From positions 1 through 44,414 of the forward strand of contig JBHPFQ010000004.1 in NCBI GenBank assembly GCA_042571625.1: DNA of 44,414 bases, given 5' to 3'. The notes under the pieces are model-generated. The model did not search any database. It had not been told where the DNA came from and saw nothing but the letters and a program-made list of their open reading frames with translations. This DNA is from JBHPFQ01 sp042571625 (GTDB lineage Bacteria > Patescibacteriota > Minisyncoccia > Portnoybacterales > UBA2143). Made by a program: the position numbers and the translations under genes. This document shows, piece after piece, positions 1 through 7,835 of this stretch (the first letter of the stretch is position 1; each line of letters opens with the position of its first letter).

Positions 1-46
1 ATTCTATCCATGCTTTATTATATCATATAACTTTTTTCCATACAAT

Positions 47-1660
47 TTAATCAGATTCAACTGATTTTATCATTTCTTCAAATGAAATAATCCCCTGAAG
101 AACTTTTATAATTCCGTCTTGCTTCATATTCACCATACCCTGTTCTTGAGCTTCTTCTTTTATTAAAGCTTCTGTTGCTCCTTTATTAATTATTTCTTCT
201 AATCTAGGAGTCATTTCAAGCATTTCAAATAAGGCAATTCTTCCTTTGAATCTTTTATTATTACAAAACTTGCATCCTTTAGAATGAGAAATCTTAAATG
301 GTTTTTTCCATTTTCCAATTTCTTTTCCAGCTTTAGTTTTTCTCATTGTTTCTAATTCTCTTTCAATAATTTCAGATACTTCTACAGGGGCATCCACTTC
401 TTGCCTGCATTTCTGACATAATCTTCTTACCAAGCGCTGAGCAATAGCTAAATTTAAAGTTGGAGGAAGCAAAAACGAGCCAACTCCCATATCAATAAAA
501 CGAGGTATAACACCAATTGCATTATTTGTATGTAATGTAGAAAGAAGAATATGCCCTGTTAATGCAGTGTGAATTGCTAAGTCAGCTGTTTCTTCGTCTC
601 TAATTTCTCCTACCATAATAACATCTGGATCTTGTCTTAAAATATGTCTTAATCCAGAAGCGAATGTATAATTAATTTCTGGCCGAATCTGTGATTGGTT
701 CACTCCTTCAATATAATATTCAACAGGATCTTCTAAACTTATAATATTTACTCCTTCTTCTCTTATTTTATTTATCTCTTTTAAAATAGAATAAAGAGTT
801 GTTGTTTTTCCAGATCCGGTAGGGCCTGTCAAAAGTATCATTCCAAATGGTTTTTTAATATTCTTACTTAACATATCCAATCCTCTGCCTTGAAGACCTA
901 AATCCTCAAACGTTTTTAGCCCAACGCTCGGATCAAGTACTCGCAAAACAGCTTTTTCCCCATTAATAGTCGGGAATGTTGATACTCTAAAATCAATTTT
1001 TTTACCACTTACAATAGCTTGAAATCTTCCATCTTGAGGAACTCTTGATTCATCAATTTTCAAACTAGACAATATTTTAATTCTTGAAATTATCGCTAAA
1101 TGCACTTCTTTAGGTAAAAAAATACTTGCATAAAGAATGCTATCAACTCTAAAACGTACTTTCACTTTCTTATCAGTCGGTTCAATATGAATATCTGAAG
1201 CATTCCCTTCAACAGCATGCCTTAAAATAACTGCCACAATTTTTGTTATTGGAGCTTCTGTCGTAATTCTTTGCGCAAGTTTTTCCGCATCAGATGATCC
1301 AAATTTCATTTCCTCTGACTTGAGCTCTTTTTCTAATTCTTTAAGAGCTTTTTTAACTTCCCCGCGAAGAGTACGATATTGCCTTAAAATATTTTCAAAA
1401 TCAGCTTCTGTGATTGTATATATTTCTGGGGATAATCCACTTCGTTGAGTAATAAATCTCAAAGCTTCTTTTGCTTTTAAATCATCAGGATTAACCATCC
1501 CTACTTTTAAAATATTCCCCTGTCTAACTATAGGAACAAATTTATAAAAAATCGCTGCCTCTTCTGGAATTTCTTTTAAAACATCAACAGGAATATCCTT
1601 GCCGGTTAAATCCAAAGAAGGAATCTCGCTTATTTTTTTTGTATTCTCAATATTTTCCAT
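47..1660 (-). CDS. pilB: Type IV pilus assembly ATPase PilB (GspE/PulE family)
   Basis: This is a 537-residue secretion-type AAA-like ATPase that would power pilin extraction and pilus extension at the inner face of the membrane. The N-terminal 1-110 region resembles the GspE/PilB N-domain. The Walker A motif GPTGSGKTT lies near residue 279, the Asp box (EDPVEY) near 310, Walker B (DPDVIMVGEIRD) near 344 and a His box (LLSTLHTNN) near 372. Two CxxC pairs (about residues 415/418 and 463/466) form the zinc element typical of PilB/GspE. It is the last gene of a minus-strand operon behind pilM, pilN, pilO and a small membrane protein, 19 bp after the latter. Its ATG start follows the upstream stop closely. 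No retraction ATPase PilT, inner-membrane PilC or prepilin gene is in the window. Confidence 0.95.
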   Translation of the reverse strand: MENIENTKKISEIPSLDLTGKDIPVDVLKEIPEEAAIFYKFVPIVRQGNILKVGMVNPDDLKAKEALRFITQRSGLSPEIYTITEADFENILRQYRTLRGEVKKALKELEKELKSEEMKFGSSDAEKLAQRITTEAPITKIVAVILRHAVEGNASDIHIEPTDKKVKVRFRVDSILYASIFLPKEVHLAIISRIKILSSLKIDESRVPQDGRFQAIVSGKKIDFRVSTFPTINGEKAVLRVLDPSVGLKTFEDLGLQGRGLDMLSKNIKKPFGMILLTGPTGSGKTTTLYSILKEINKIREEGVNIISLEDPVEYYIEGVNQSQIRPEINYTFASGLRHILRQDPDVIMVGEIRDEETADLAIHTALTGHILLSTLHTNNAIGVIPRFIDMGVGSFLLPPTLNLAIAQRLVRRLCQKCRQEVDAPVEVSEIIERELETMRKTKAGKEIGKWKKPFKISHSKGCKFCNNKRFKGRIALFEMLEMTPRLEEIINKGATEALIKEEAQEQGMVNMKQDGIIKVLQGIISFEEMIKSVESD

Positions 1661-1679
1661 AAACTTTATATTTAAAAAT

Positions 1680-2081
1680 TTATTGACTGTTATCTAATTC
1701 TTCTACGCTTAAAGCTTCAAGAAATTCCTCAACAGATAAATCACGAACAGATTCTTCACTGCTTTCATAAAATACTTCTTCTTCGCTAACTAACGGAAGA
1801 AACGGATTTTCCCGACCTGTCTGCCCAGACTCAATAGGCCATTTCCCATATTTTTTTAACTCATTAAAACGAGAATCTTGCAAAAACAAGAAATCAACAT
1901 CATCAATATCTTCAACCGAAACATTTACTTGTTCGTTTCCAACCATAGATTCCGGAATACCTACAATATTAGAATGGAAAAAACCAAAATATAAAATAAT
2001 AAAAATAATTAAAACTATTACAATAAAAATTAATACTAATTTCTGTTGTTTTTTTTCTTGTGGGAAAACAATTAATGACAT
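1680..2081 (-). CDS. Small single-pass membrane protein in the pilus operon (unknown)
   Basis: This 133-residue protein sits between pilO and pilB. The ATG at 2081 gives no overlap with pilO; an upstream start at 2108 would overlap it by 20 bp and is less likely. A lysine-rich cytoplasmic stub (about 12 residues) precedes one strongly hydrophobic segment (about residues 14-35), then an acidic extracytoplasmic domain rich in Glu, Ser and Val. In its middle is RENPFLPL, which resembles the short Asn-Pro-Phe motif of PilP-type pilus lipoproteins, but there is no lipobox. The operon position (after PilM, PilN and PilO) is where PilP usually sits, so a PilP-like role is a reasonable but unproven inference. 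Confidence 0.7.
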   Translation of the reverse strand: MSLIVFPQEKKQQKLVLIFIVIVLIIFIILYFGFFHSNIVGIPESMVGNEQVNVSVEDIDDVDFLFLQDSRFNELKKYGKWPIESGQTGRENPFLPLVSEEEVFYESSEESVRDLSVEEFLEALSVEELDNSQ

Positions 2082-2088
2082 AAATTTA

Positions 2089-2730
2089 TTATTGATAATA
2101 TACAACAATCGCTAAATCAAATTTATAATAATCAACTATCTTTTCGCCCGATTTATTTAAATTAGAATTATTCAAACTGATATATTCAACATCCATAGAA
2201 CGCATATTTTTAGATAAAGAATTCAAATAATTCTTGAAATTATCATAAGTACCCCCAACACTGATATCTACGCTAAGCTCTCTTAATGATGAATCTATTT
2301 TTTGCGATATGCCATGCGAAGATTCACTACCTGAAGATGATCTGGTTACTTGTCCTGTTGCTATTGATGCGCCTGCAACGCTTTTATCTTGTTCAACTAT
2401 CTGACCAAACGACATTGATTCCAAAATTAAATTATTGTCCAAAGCAATTGCTTCAAATTGAACTAACAAATTAGGGATGTCTTCTTCTTTTGGCAAAGCC
2501 AAAAGAACATCTCTAGCTTCGCTTTCCAAATTCTGATAATCTTTTTTCAATTCATCAATTTTATTTACCCATTCATTTAATCTATCCAATTCAACCTGTG
2601 CTCCAGATACTTTATTAGCCAATAAACTGCAATAATTCCATTTCGGAATAATAAATAAAAAGATTAAAACAAATGACAATAAAAAATTAGTTAAAATAAT
2701 AATGTTCCTCTTCATAATCTTATTTTTCAC
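2089..2730 (-). CDS. pilO: PilO-like type IV pilus inner-membrane alignment protein
   Basis: This 213-residue protein has one N-terminal membrane helix (about residues 9-30), then a coiled-coil stretch (about 40-75) and an alpha/beta C-terminal domain. That is the architecture of PilO, which pairs with PilN to link cytoplasmic PilM to the envelope part of the pilus machine. The best start is GTG at 2730, which has an AAAGGAG ribosome-binding site 4 nt upstream inside the end of pilN. An internal ATG five codons later has no such site. It overlaps pilN by 11 bp, so translational coupling is likely. Assignment rests on architecture and operon order more than on sequence motifs. Confidence 0.8.
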   Translation of the reverse strand: MKNKIMKRNIIILTNFLLSFVLIFLFIIPKWNYCSLLANKVSGAQVELDRLNEWVNKIDELKKDYQNLESEARDVLLALPKEEDIPNLLVQFEAIALDNNLILESMSFGQIVEQDKSVAGASIATGQVTRSSSGSESSHGISQKIDSSLRELSVDISVGGTYDNFKNYLNSLSKNMRSMDVEYISLNNSNLNKSGEKIVDYYKFDLAIVVYYQ

Positions 2731-3298
2731 TGTTCTCCTTTAAAATAATAGGATCTAAAATTATTTGAAAATCAGAACTTACTTTTCCGACCTTATCCAA
2801 ACTTATACCAGAAAAACCAATACTCTTGACTCTAGAATCTTCTTTAAAAACTACCATTTGTTCAGCTAATTTATTATAAGAAGTAGCTTCCGCCTTAATT
2901 ATCACCTCTGCTTTCGGCATATCAGCGCTAAAATTAGAGAAAACAACTTCTGGAAGAATCAAATCTTCTAGCATTTTAAAAATGTTAACTGGATAAATAC
3001 GTTTTTTCAAAACTTCATCCAATTTTTCTATTCCTAAATTTAGCTCTATTAATGTCCCTTCTAACTTTATATCCCTCTTGCTTTGCAAGTTTTGTATCTG
3101 ACTCGCTATTAAACCATCTTTTTTAACAAGATTTTTTTCATATGCCCATAATCCTCCAGCTACTAAAAAACTTAAAATAAGCAGACCGATACATATACTC
3201 AAAACTAAATTGTAATTCATTCCCAAAAAATAAAAATCTGATGAAGCATCTGTTCCTTCAATTCTATTATATTCTTTTGGTATTAACTTAATAACCAT
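2720..3298 (-). CDS. pilN: PilN-like type IV pilus assembly protein
   Basis: This 192-residue protein starts with MVIKLIPKEY. It resembles the short cytoplasmic N-terminal peptide (the INLLP-like motif) by which PilN docks into PilM. One membrane helix follows at about residues 30-52, then a helical segment (about 55-95) and a small alpha/beta domain. It lies 7 bp downstream of pilM and overlaps pilO. Family and operon order support PilN; the sequence is divergent, as is usual in this lineage. Confidence 0.8.
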   Translation of the reverse strand: MVIKLIPKEYNRIEGTDASSDFYFLGMNYNLVLSICIGLLILSFLVAGGLWAYEKNLVKKDGLIASQIQNLQSKRDIKLEGTLIELNLGIEKLDEVLKKRIYPVNIFKMLEDLILPEVVFSNFSADMPKAEVIIKAEATSYNKLAEQMVVFKEDSRVKSIGFSGISLDKVGKVSSDFQIILDPIILKENSEK

Positions 3299-3305
3299 AT
3301 GTTTT

Positions 3306-4322
3306 TTATCTCATCGCGAGTCCAGTCGCAACAGACAATGTTGGAATCAATTTATATAATATTGGATCTAAATCTGTCGGATAAACCAATCTTGCGAACG
3401 GATTGCCTAAAGATACTTCTGTATCAAAATTCTTAAAAAAATAATCCACAATATTATGAATCTGAGAACTCCCTCCAACTAAAATATATTTATCAAGCTT
3501 GCGATTATATTTATTTTGATAAGAATCAACTATCTCTTTCACTCTAACAATTATAGAATCTAAAAAATAATTAACTTCTTTATCAAGATCAACATCTTGA
3601 TTTTTAGATAATTCTTTTTTAATTTTTTCTGCTTCAGACCCGCTTACTTTTTTATAGCTAGATATAATTGATGTTAATTTAATCCCTCCTGACTCAAGAT
3701 TGTAAATCACTCTAACATTACCCCCGTCAACAATACTAATATTTGTAGATCGCGCGCCTATATCAATTAAAACAACCCCGCTTTTATCATTCCCAATTAA
3801 AGCACGAACCATGCTAAATGTCTCAACTTCTAATGAGTCTAAACGCAATCCGCATAATTTAGCTATTTGACTATAATTATTTACTGCTTCCTTAAGAACA
3901 GCAACAAGTAAAACTTGAGATCCTTGATTGTCTGATATTGGGTTAACAACAACCCAGTCCAAGATCACTTCTGACATTGGCACTGGCACATATTTTTTCG
4001 CCTCAAATGAAACAGCTGACGCAATTTCATTTTTCGACATTTTAGGAACATTAATTAACGTAGAAAAACTAAAATAGACAGGTATGGAAAAAAACGCTTG
4101 TTTTGTTTTAATTCCGGCTTTTTCAATTACGCTTTTTATTATCTCTGCTACTTCCTCGTTATCCAACTTGTGAATTTTCATATCTAGAGACTCAAACGAA
4201 TAAATTCCATAATTTTTTAAATTATATCTACTATCACTTTTTTCCAATTCAACCAGTTTAATTGCTGATTCACCAATATCAATTCCTAAATAGTTTTTTT
4301 TCTTTTCTTTAAACCAAAACAT
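3306..4322 (-). CDS. pilM: PilM, actin-like ATPase of type IV pilus assembly
   Basis: This is a 338-residue actin/FtsA-fold cytoplasmic protein. The phosphate-1 loop YLGIDIGESAIKLVEL is at about residues 11-26, the second nucleotide loop (VLIDIGARSTNISI) at about 185, and the adenosine-binding motif (YILVGGSSQIHNI) at about 280. PilM binds the PilN N-terminus and helps to assemble the inner-membrane platform. It is the first gene of the minus-strand pilus operon. Its start is ATG at 4322, with divergent comF beginning 128 bp away, so the shared AT-rich intergenic region 4323-4449 probably holds both promoters. Pilus and competence genes being neighbours fits a DNA-uptake role, with comEC present at the other end of the window. 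Confidence 0.93.
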   Translation of the reverse strand: MFWFKEKKKNYLGIDIGESAIKLVELEKSDSRYNLKNYGIYSFESLDMKIHKLDNEEVAEIIKSVIEKAGIKTKQAFFSIPVYFSFSTLINVPKMSKNEIASAVSFEAKKYVPVPMSEVILDWVVVNPISDNQGSQVLLVAVLKEAVNNYSQIAKLCGLRLDSLEVETFSMVRALIGNDKSGVVLIDIGARSTNISIVDGGNVRVIYNLESGGIKLTSIISSYKKVSGSEAEKIKKELSKNQDVDLDKEVNYFLDSIIVRVKEIVDSYQNKYNRKLDKYILVGGSSQIHNIVDYFFKNFDTEVSLGNPFARLVYPTDLDPILYKLIPTLSVATGLAMR

Positions 4323-4449
4323 TTTATGTAATAGAAAAGCAAAATATAAAGATTATCTATCCCTTGCTTCAATTTTGATTATAGCACACAAGGAAATACT
4401 TCCCAAAAAAGTTTTCCACAATATATAATATATAATATAAAATATAATT

Positions 4450-5100
4450 ATGATAAATTTTTTTCTCAATTTATTATTTCCTATCCGATGCCTTGGATGC
4501 AGGAAAAAACAAGAATTTATTTGTAAAGATTGTCTAAATAAAATTCCAATTAATAATTCTCATACCAAATTTAAAGATTCTTTTTTAAACGGAGTAATCG
4601 CCTCAAGCGATTATAATAATCTATTAATCAAACAAGCAATTTTTAAATATAAATATGAATTCGCTAAAGAACTAGCTAAACCATTAGGATTATTAATGGC
4701 TAATGCTATGGCACAGCAATTTTATCCACTCACTAACATTTTCCTTGTTCCAATCCCTCTTCATAAAAAACGCCTTCGCTGGCGTGGATTTAATCAAGCA
4801 GAATTATTATCCAAAGAAATTAGCCAACAATTAAATTTGCCTATTGCTGATTGTTTAATCCGGACTAAAAATACTTTACCGCAAATGAAAATTAATAACG
4901 CGGAAAAAAGACGAGAAAATATTAAAAATGCATTTTCGCTCAATACCGTTCCCAAAGCTAAAATCCGAATACAAGATAAAACAATCATCTTGATAGATGA
5001 CGTCTGTTCAACTGGAGCCACTCTAGAACAATGCGCTAAAGAATTAAAATCACTACGACCAAAAGAAATCTGGGGATTTGTATTAGCAAGCGGGAATTGA
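4450..5100 (+). CDS. comF: ComF family phosphoribosyltransferase-like competence protein
   Basis: This 216-residue protein has an N-terminal zinc element with four cysteines (14, 17, 25, 28; C-x2-C-x7-C-x2-C) and a C-terminal type I phosphoribosyltransferase fold. The PRPP-binding signature (TIILIDDVCSTGATLEQ) is near residue 175 and the flexible-loop region near PLHKKRLRWRGFNQAE. In Firmicutes and Proteobacteria, ComF/GntX is needed for natural transformation and acts on incoming single-stranded DNA with helicase and DprA partners. It is transcribed divergently from the pilus operon. It ends in TGA, which shows TGA is a stop codon here. Confidence 0.93.
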   Translation: MINFFLNLLFPIRCLGCRKKQEFICKDCLNKIPINNSHTKFKDSFLNGVIASSDYNNLLIKQAIFKYKYEFAKELAKPLGLLMANAMAQQFYPLTNIFLVPIPLHKKRLRWRGFNQAELLSKEISQQLNLPIADCLIRTKNTLPQMKINNAEKRRENIKNAFSLNTVPKAKIRIQDKTIILIDDVCSTGATLEQCAKELKSLRPKEIWGFVLASGN

Positions 5101-5134
5101 CTATAAACTAATAGAATAGTAAAGTAATCATAAA

Positions 5135-5222
5135 GGAGAGGTGTCTGAGCGGTTTAAAGAGGCACCCTGCTAAGGTGTTGGGCTTCACGGCCTCCAGGGT
5201 TCGAATCCCTGCCTCTCCGCCA
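5135..5222 (+). tRNA. tRNA-Ser(GCU)
   Basis: The acceptor stem GGAGAGG (5135-5141) pairs with CCTCTCC (5212-5218), followed by discriminator G and an encoded CCA. The anticodon stem-loop CACC-CTGCTAA-GGTG gives anticodon GCU. The long variable arm (cttcacggcctcc region) is typical of serine tRNAs. It marks the left edge of an island of accessory genes. Confidence 0.95.
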
Positions 5223-5278
5223 AAAATCACATAGAAAAAGAAATACTGATTTTAATACTATTAAAATACTATTAAAAA

Positions 5279-5452
5279 ATGACTAGAAGAAAGTTATCAG
5301 AAAAAAATATCCGACGAATAACAAAAAGCGGAAACAGCTACGCCATCACTATCCCTATTGAGATAATTAGAAAACTAAAATGGAAAGAAAAGCAAAAAGT
5401 GATCGTCAAAAATAAAGGCGAAAACGTGGTAATTAAAGATTGGAAAGAATAA
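5279..5452 (+). CDS. Small AbrB/MazE-type swapped-hairpin DNA-binding protein
   Basis: This is a 57-residue ORF. Its core (RRITKSGNSYAITIPIEIIR, residues 12-31) matches the AbrB/MazE/SpoVT beta-hairpin fold: a basic strand, G-N/S-S, a hydrophobic IPxEI strand, then a helix and a second strand (VIVKNKGENVVIKDW). Such proteins dimerise and bind DNA as antitoxins or transition-state regulators. No toxin gene (PIN or MazF type) lies directly next to it; the next gene downstream is a small membrane protein. Its stop is 4 bp before a tRNA/tmRNA 3'-end fragment, so it may be the last gene of an integrated element. Single-gene regulator versus orphan antitoxin cannot be decided. Confidence 0.75.
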   Translation: MTRRKLSEKNIRRITKSGNSYAITIPIEIIRKLKWKEKQKVIVKNKGENVVIKDWKE

Positions 5453-5456
5453 AAAA

Positions 5457-5478
5457 GTTCGAATCCCATCAGCCCCGC
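5457..5478 (+). other. Fragment of a tRNA or tmRNA 3' end (possible attachment-site half)
   Basis: These 22 bases begin in a T-loop (GTTCGAAT) and run through a T-stem 3' strand (CCCAT) and an acceptor 3' strand (CAGCCCC) to a discriminator-like G. The 5' halves of both stems are absent. An acceptor ending CAGCCCC would pair with GGGGCTG, the usual 5' end of tmRNA and of some alanine tRNAs. Fragments that start at the T-loop and end at the 3' terminus are classic remnants of recombination at tRNA/tmRNA attachment sites. The parent gene is not in this window. Confidence 0.5.
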
Positions 5479-5532
5479 ACTTAGTTTATTTTATATAAAA
5501 ACACTATTAAATATGGCATTTTTTATTTAGCC

Positions 5533-5961
5533 ATGCAATTTATTTTAAATAACATAATGATACCTTTAATTCGTTCTTTTTTCACTGTGATTGGAGGGAC
5601 AATACCAATTGCCTTTTTAATATTACTATTTTCGAGAAAAGAAAAAGAGAGACTATTATCGCATGCTGAAGAAATAAAACGAACACTACCAATTCAAGAA
5701 CAATTATTAGAAAGGATATTAGAATTAACCAAACAATCAATTAATCCTCAGGATATTAATAAAGGTATAGATAATTTTTCGAAGTATATCGAATCATATA
5801 GTACCGTTGAAGAAGGAAAAAAATTTATAAAATATGCAGAGAGCTATAATCTTATATCAACCGTAGGGAATATTCTAAAGTTAAATAATTACATACCCAA
5901 AAACATAGGTGAATATAAAGAAATCTCAAAAGATATTTCTGTCTCTAATGTCAAAAATTAA
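5533..5961 (+). CDS. Hypothetical protein with one membrane helix
   Basis: This 142-residue protein is not recognised. A hydrophobic segment at about residues 10-31 is followed by KEKERLLSHAEEIKR, which gives an inside-positive orientation. A long, mostly helical charged region (about 35-110) follows. It starts at ATG 5533 inside an AT-rich gap and has no clear Shine-Dalgarno site. A strong intrinsic terminator follows about 105 bp downstream (6066-6105). It lies in the tRNA-Ser-bounded island of orphan genes, so it may be accessory. Confidence 0.55.
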   Translation: MQFILNNIMIPLIRSFFTVIGGTIPIAFLILLFSRKEKERLLSHAEEIKRTLPIQEQLLERILELTKQSINPQDINKGIDNFSKYIESYSTVEEGKKFIKYAESYNLISTVGNILKLNNYIPKNIGEYKEISKDISVSNVKN

Positions 5962-6065
5962 ACAACGCTCAAACAACACCCAATCAAGCCACCTAAACAT
6001 AAACTGAAAAGAGTCCTCGTGAAGTACTCCACGATACCTCTAAAACAATTTAGAACAAAAAAAAC

Positions 6066-6105
6066 AAGGGCCTACCCTTAAACGAAGGGTAGCCCTTTAT
6101 TTTTT
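6066..6105 (+). terminator. Intrinsic terminator downstream of the 5533-5961 gene
   Basis: AAGGGC and TACCCTT (6066-6079, one bulged C) pair with AAGGGTA and GCCCTT (6085-6097) around a 5-nt loop, giving a 13-bp stem. A run of T follows (6099-6105). Confidence 0.85.
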
Positions 6106-6166
6106 GGAAAAATTGTCAATCAAATTAAATACTGAATTAAATACTAAGTTAATTTCAATAAAATAT

Positions 6167-6520
6167 TTAATCGATAAAATATTTTGGGATAATGCCTCCT
6201 AATATACCGAAAAAATTAAATATGAAAAAACCAGACGACATCATTATAAAGTACAATATTGAGCATTGATCTATACCATCTTTAATTAATATCAAAAATA
6301 ATAATTCTATTCCAAGCAACACGCTGAAAATCAATGAATTTATTAGCCCTTTTTTAATATATGGAATTAATTCTTTTTCTCTAATAAAAATACCAGAAAT
6401 AAGTCCTGAAAGAAACAATAATATTAAAATTGAACAGAATCCCGTTATCCAACCACGAAAAAAAATTATAACAAAAATAATAGAAGATAATATAAAATTT
6501 TTTAAAAATTTTAAATACAT
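6167..6520 (-). CDS. Hypothetical polytopic membrane protein
   Basis: This 117-residue, very hydrophobic protein has three or four predicted membrane helices (about residues 8-20, 25-46, 62-82 and 90-112). A charged loop (FIREKELIPYIKKG) lies in the middle. I do not recognise a family. It stands alone on the minus strand with no clear ribosome-binding site. It lies in the island between two tRNA-Ser genes, which also holds other small membrane or secreted proteins. Confidence 0.5.
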   Translation of the reverse strand: MYLKFLKNFILSSIIFVIIFFRGWITGFCSILILLFLSGLISGIFIREKELIPYIKKGLINSLIFSVLLGIELLFLILIKDGIDQCSILYFIMMSSGFFIFNFFGILGGIIPKYFID

Positions 6521-6620
6521 TAATAAGATAAAAATTATTTAACGTCCAAGCGAAAAATCATTTTTTATTTCAAACGTTATTAATATATATTAAGATGAAA
6601 TTAATACAAAGTCAATAAAT

Positions 6621-6668
6621 AAAAATTGCCTTCTCGGGGGAGAGTTTTTCTCTCCCCGTAAGAAGGCA
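6621..6668 (-). terminator. Intrinsic terminator of the 6676-7071 gene
   Basis: TTGCCTTCT and GGGGAGAG (6626-6644) pair with CTCTCCCC and AGAAGGCAA (6650-6668), a long stem with a small internal loop. On the minus strand it is followed by a T run (A run at 6621-6625 on the plus strand). It lies 8 bp beyond the stop codon. Confidence 0.9.
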
Positions 6669-6675
6669 AAAAATA

Positions 6676-7071
6676 TTAATTTTCGTACCAAAGATAAAGA
6701 TACATTAAATCATATCCTAACCATTTAGCCTTGCTTCCTATACAAACTCTGACTTGATTTGTGCAAAGTCCATTTGCTGATATGCCGCTTGGATAAGATA
6801 TGCCAACAACCGATCTGACCCACCATAAAGGAGACCACCATCTAAATTTACTGGGATCTAAATTACGTCCAACAATACAATATTCCAACACAATATCATC
6901 ACTATCATTACCACATTCACAATTTATTGGAGTTGTTATTCTGTACGGATATGCGGAATACAAATTTCCATTTTTCTTCTCAACAAATTGATTACATTCA
7001 ACCGCTTTTGATGACGTAGATATACCTAAAATCATCAATACAACTAACAAACAAGCTAATTTCTTCAACAT
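6676..7071 (-). CDS. Secreted cysteine-containing hypothetical protein
   Basis: This 131-residue protein has a clear signal peptide: a KK-rich start, a hydrophobic core (LACLLVVLMILGIS) and a likely cleavage after SSKA-V near residue 23. The mature part has six cysteines, probably three disulfides if oxidised outside the cell, and is rich in Trp and Tyr (FRWWSPLWWVRS). I do not recognise the fold. It has its own terminator immediately downstream. It may be an exported surface protein of the accessory island. Confidence 0.65.
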   Translation of the reverse strand: MLKKLACLLVVLMILGISTSSKAVECNQFVEKKNGNLYSAYPYRITTPINCECGNDSDDIVLEYCIVGRNLDPSKFRWWSPLWWVRSVVGISYPSGISANGLCTNQVRVCIGSKAKWLGYDLMYLYLWYEN

Positions 7072-7232
7072 TCTAAAACCTACTTTCTTTCAAAAAATTC
7101 TAATTAAAATTCAATAAATAAAACTTCAAATACTACTTAAACAACATTATTAGAATTCATCGCATCCCTCCTTTGATGTTGTTTCATCGTACCATTGTGG
7201 TTTGACGAAGTTAGTCCTATGGACATAAAGTC

Positions 7233-7472
7233 CTAAGGATGGTTAATATTTTGGATTATCTCTTGATATGTATCAGGATAATCCCGCCTCATAATACCCA
7301 GCCATCTTGCAGCTTTTGATTTATAAAGATCTTTTGTTACTGCAAAGACCACATCAAAAGCAGCTGCTGGTGTACTAGTTTCCTCTATTAAATCAATAAC
7401 TTCTTTATCTTCTAAGATATACATACATCTTGCTTTTACCTCTGTTAGGCTTCGCTCTGTATGTTGCGTCAT
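7233..7472 (-). CDS. Hypothetical 79-residue protein
   Basis: This short soluble, mostly helical protein has no recognised motif. Its start is well supported: AAGGAGG lies 8 nt before the ATG at 7472. A TTGACA/TATATA promoter lies upstream (7524-7553), so it is probably expressed. Upstream of the promoter is an 18-bp perfect palindrome (7581-7598) that could be an operator. No function can be assigned. Confidence 0.65.
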   Translation of the reverse strand: MTQHTERSLTEVKARCMYILEDKEVIDLIEETSTPAAAFDVVFAVTKDLYKSKAARWLGIMRRDYPDTYQEIIQNINHP

Positions 7473-7523
7473 AGCTTAATCCTCCTTATTGTATTTTTAA
7501 ATAACTACCTATAATATAACGTA

Positions 7524-7553
7524 TATATAACATATCGAATAGCTAATTGTCAA
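7524..7553 (-). promoter_or_regulatory. Predicted sigma-70-type promoter for the 7233-7472 gene
   Basis: On the minus strand TTGACA (7553-7548) is followed after 18 nt by TATATA (7529-7524). A purine-rich ribosome-binding site and ATG follow about 50 nt further on. Confidence 0.6.
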
Positions 7554-7580
7554 TATTGAACCTACGCAACTTTTATTTAT

Positions 7581-7598
7581 TTGTCTATTAATAGACAA
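7581..7598. promoter_or_regulatory. 18-bp perfect palindrome, possible operator
   Basis: TTGTCTATT is followed directly by its exact reverse complement AATAGACAA. It lies 27 bp upstream of the -35 box of the minus-strand promoter at 7524-7553. No bound protein is known. Confidence 0.45.
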
Positions 7599-7665
7599 TC
7601 CCAAACTCCCCCAAACTATCCCTTATTTCCACCCAATCAAGAGTTCTGAAATCGTCCCGCAAGCC

Positions 7666-7700
7666 CCGCCAGTGTTTAGCTGGTGGTTTTTATTTTTTTT
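7666..7700 (+). terminator. Intrinsic terminator with no gene in front of it
   Basis: CCGCCAG (7666-7672) pairs with CTGGTGG (7680-7686; one G.U pair) around a 7-nt loop and is followed by TTTTTATTTTTTTT. There is no plus-strand coding gene between 5961 and here. It may therefore end a short non-coding transcript from the 7473-7665 region. Confidence 0.75.
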
Positions 7701-7779
7701 AAGATATTTTATATCTAATTTAATTCCTTTTATTTATTTTCAAAATAATAAATAAAATTTCTTTTCTAAAATTTTCCTC

Positions 7780-7824
7780 TTGACATCAATGTAAAGTATA
7801 CTTTACAATAGGTAATATATACCT
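7780..7824 (+). promoter_or_regulatory. Promoter with embedded perfect palindrome (operator) for the DUF2178-like/XRE operon
   Basis: TTGACA (7780-7785) and TACAAT (7804-7809) are 18 bp apart. The spacer holds TGTAAAGTA directly followed by its reverse complement TACTTTACA (7790-7807), which overlaps the -10 box. A second imperfect inverted repeat, AGGTA-5 nt-TACCT, lies at 7810-7824 over the likely start point. Binding here would block RNA polymerase. The XRE repressor encoded in the same operon (8221-8412) is the obvious candidate, giving negative autoregulation. Confidence 0.75.
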
Positions 7825-7835
7825 AACATAAAAAA

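Noticed and set aside
5990..6060. Possible weak hairpin TCGTG/CACGA near 6017-6035
   Set aside because: The stem is short with no T run; the strong terminator at 6066-6105 explains the region.
7137..7160. Seven-codon ORF (MNSNNVV) behind a strong AGGAGG site on the minus strand
   Set aside because: The ribosome-binding site is good, but the peptide is too short to support a gene; at most a leader of the 6676-7071 unit.
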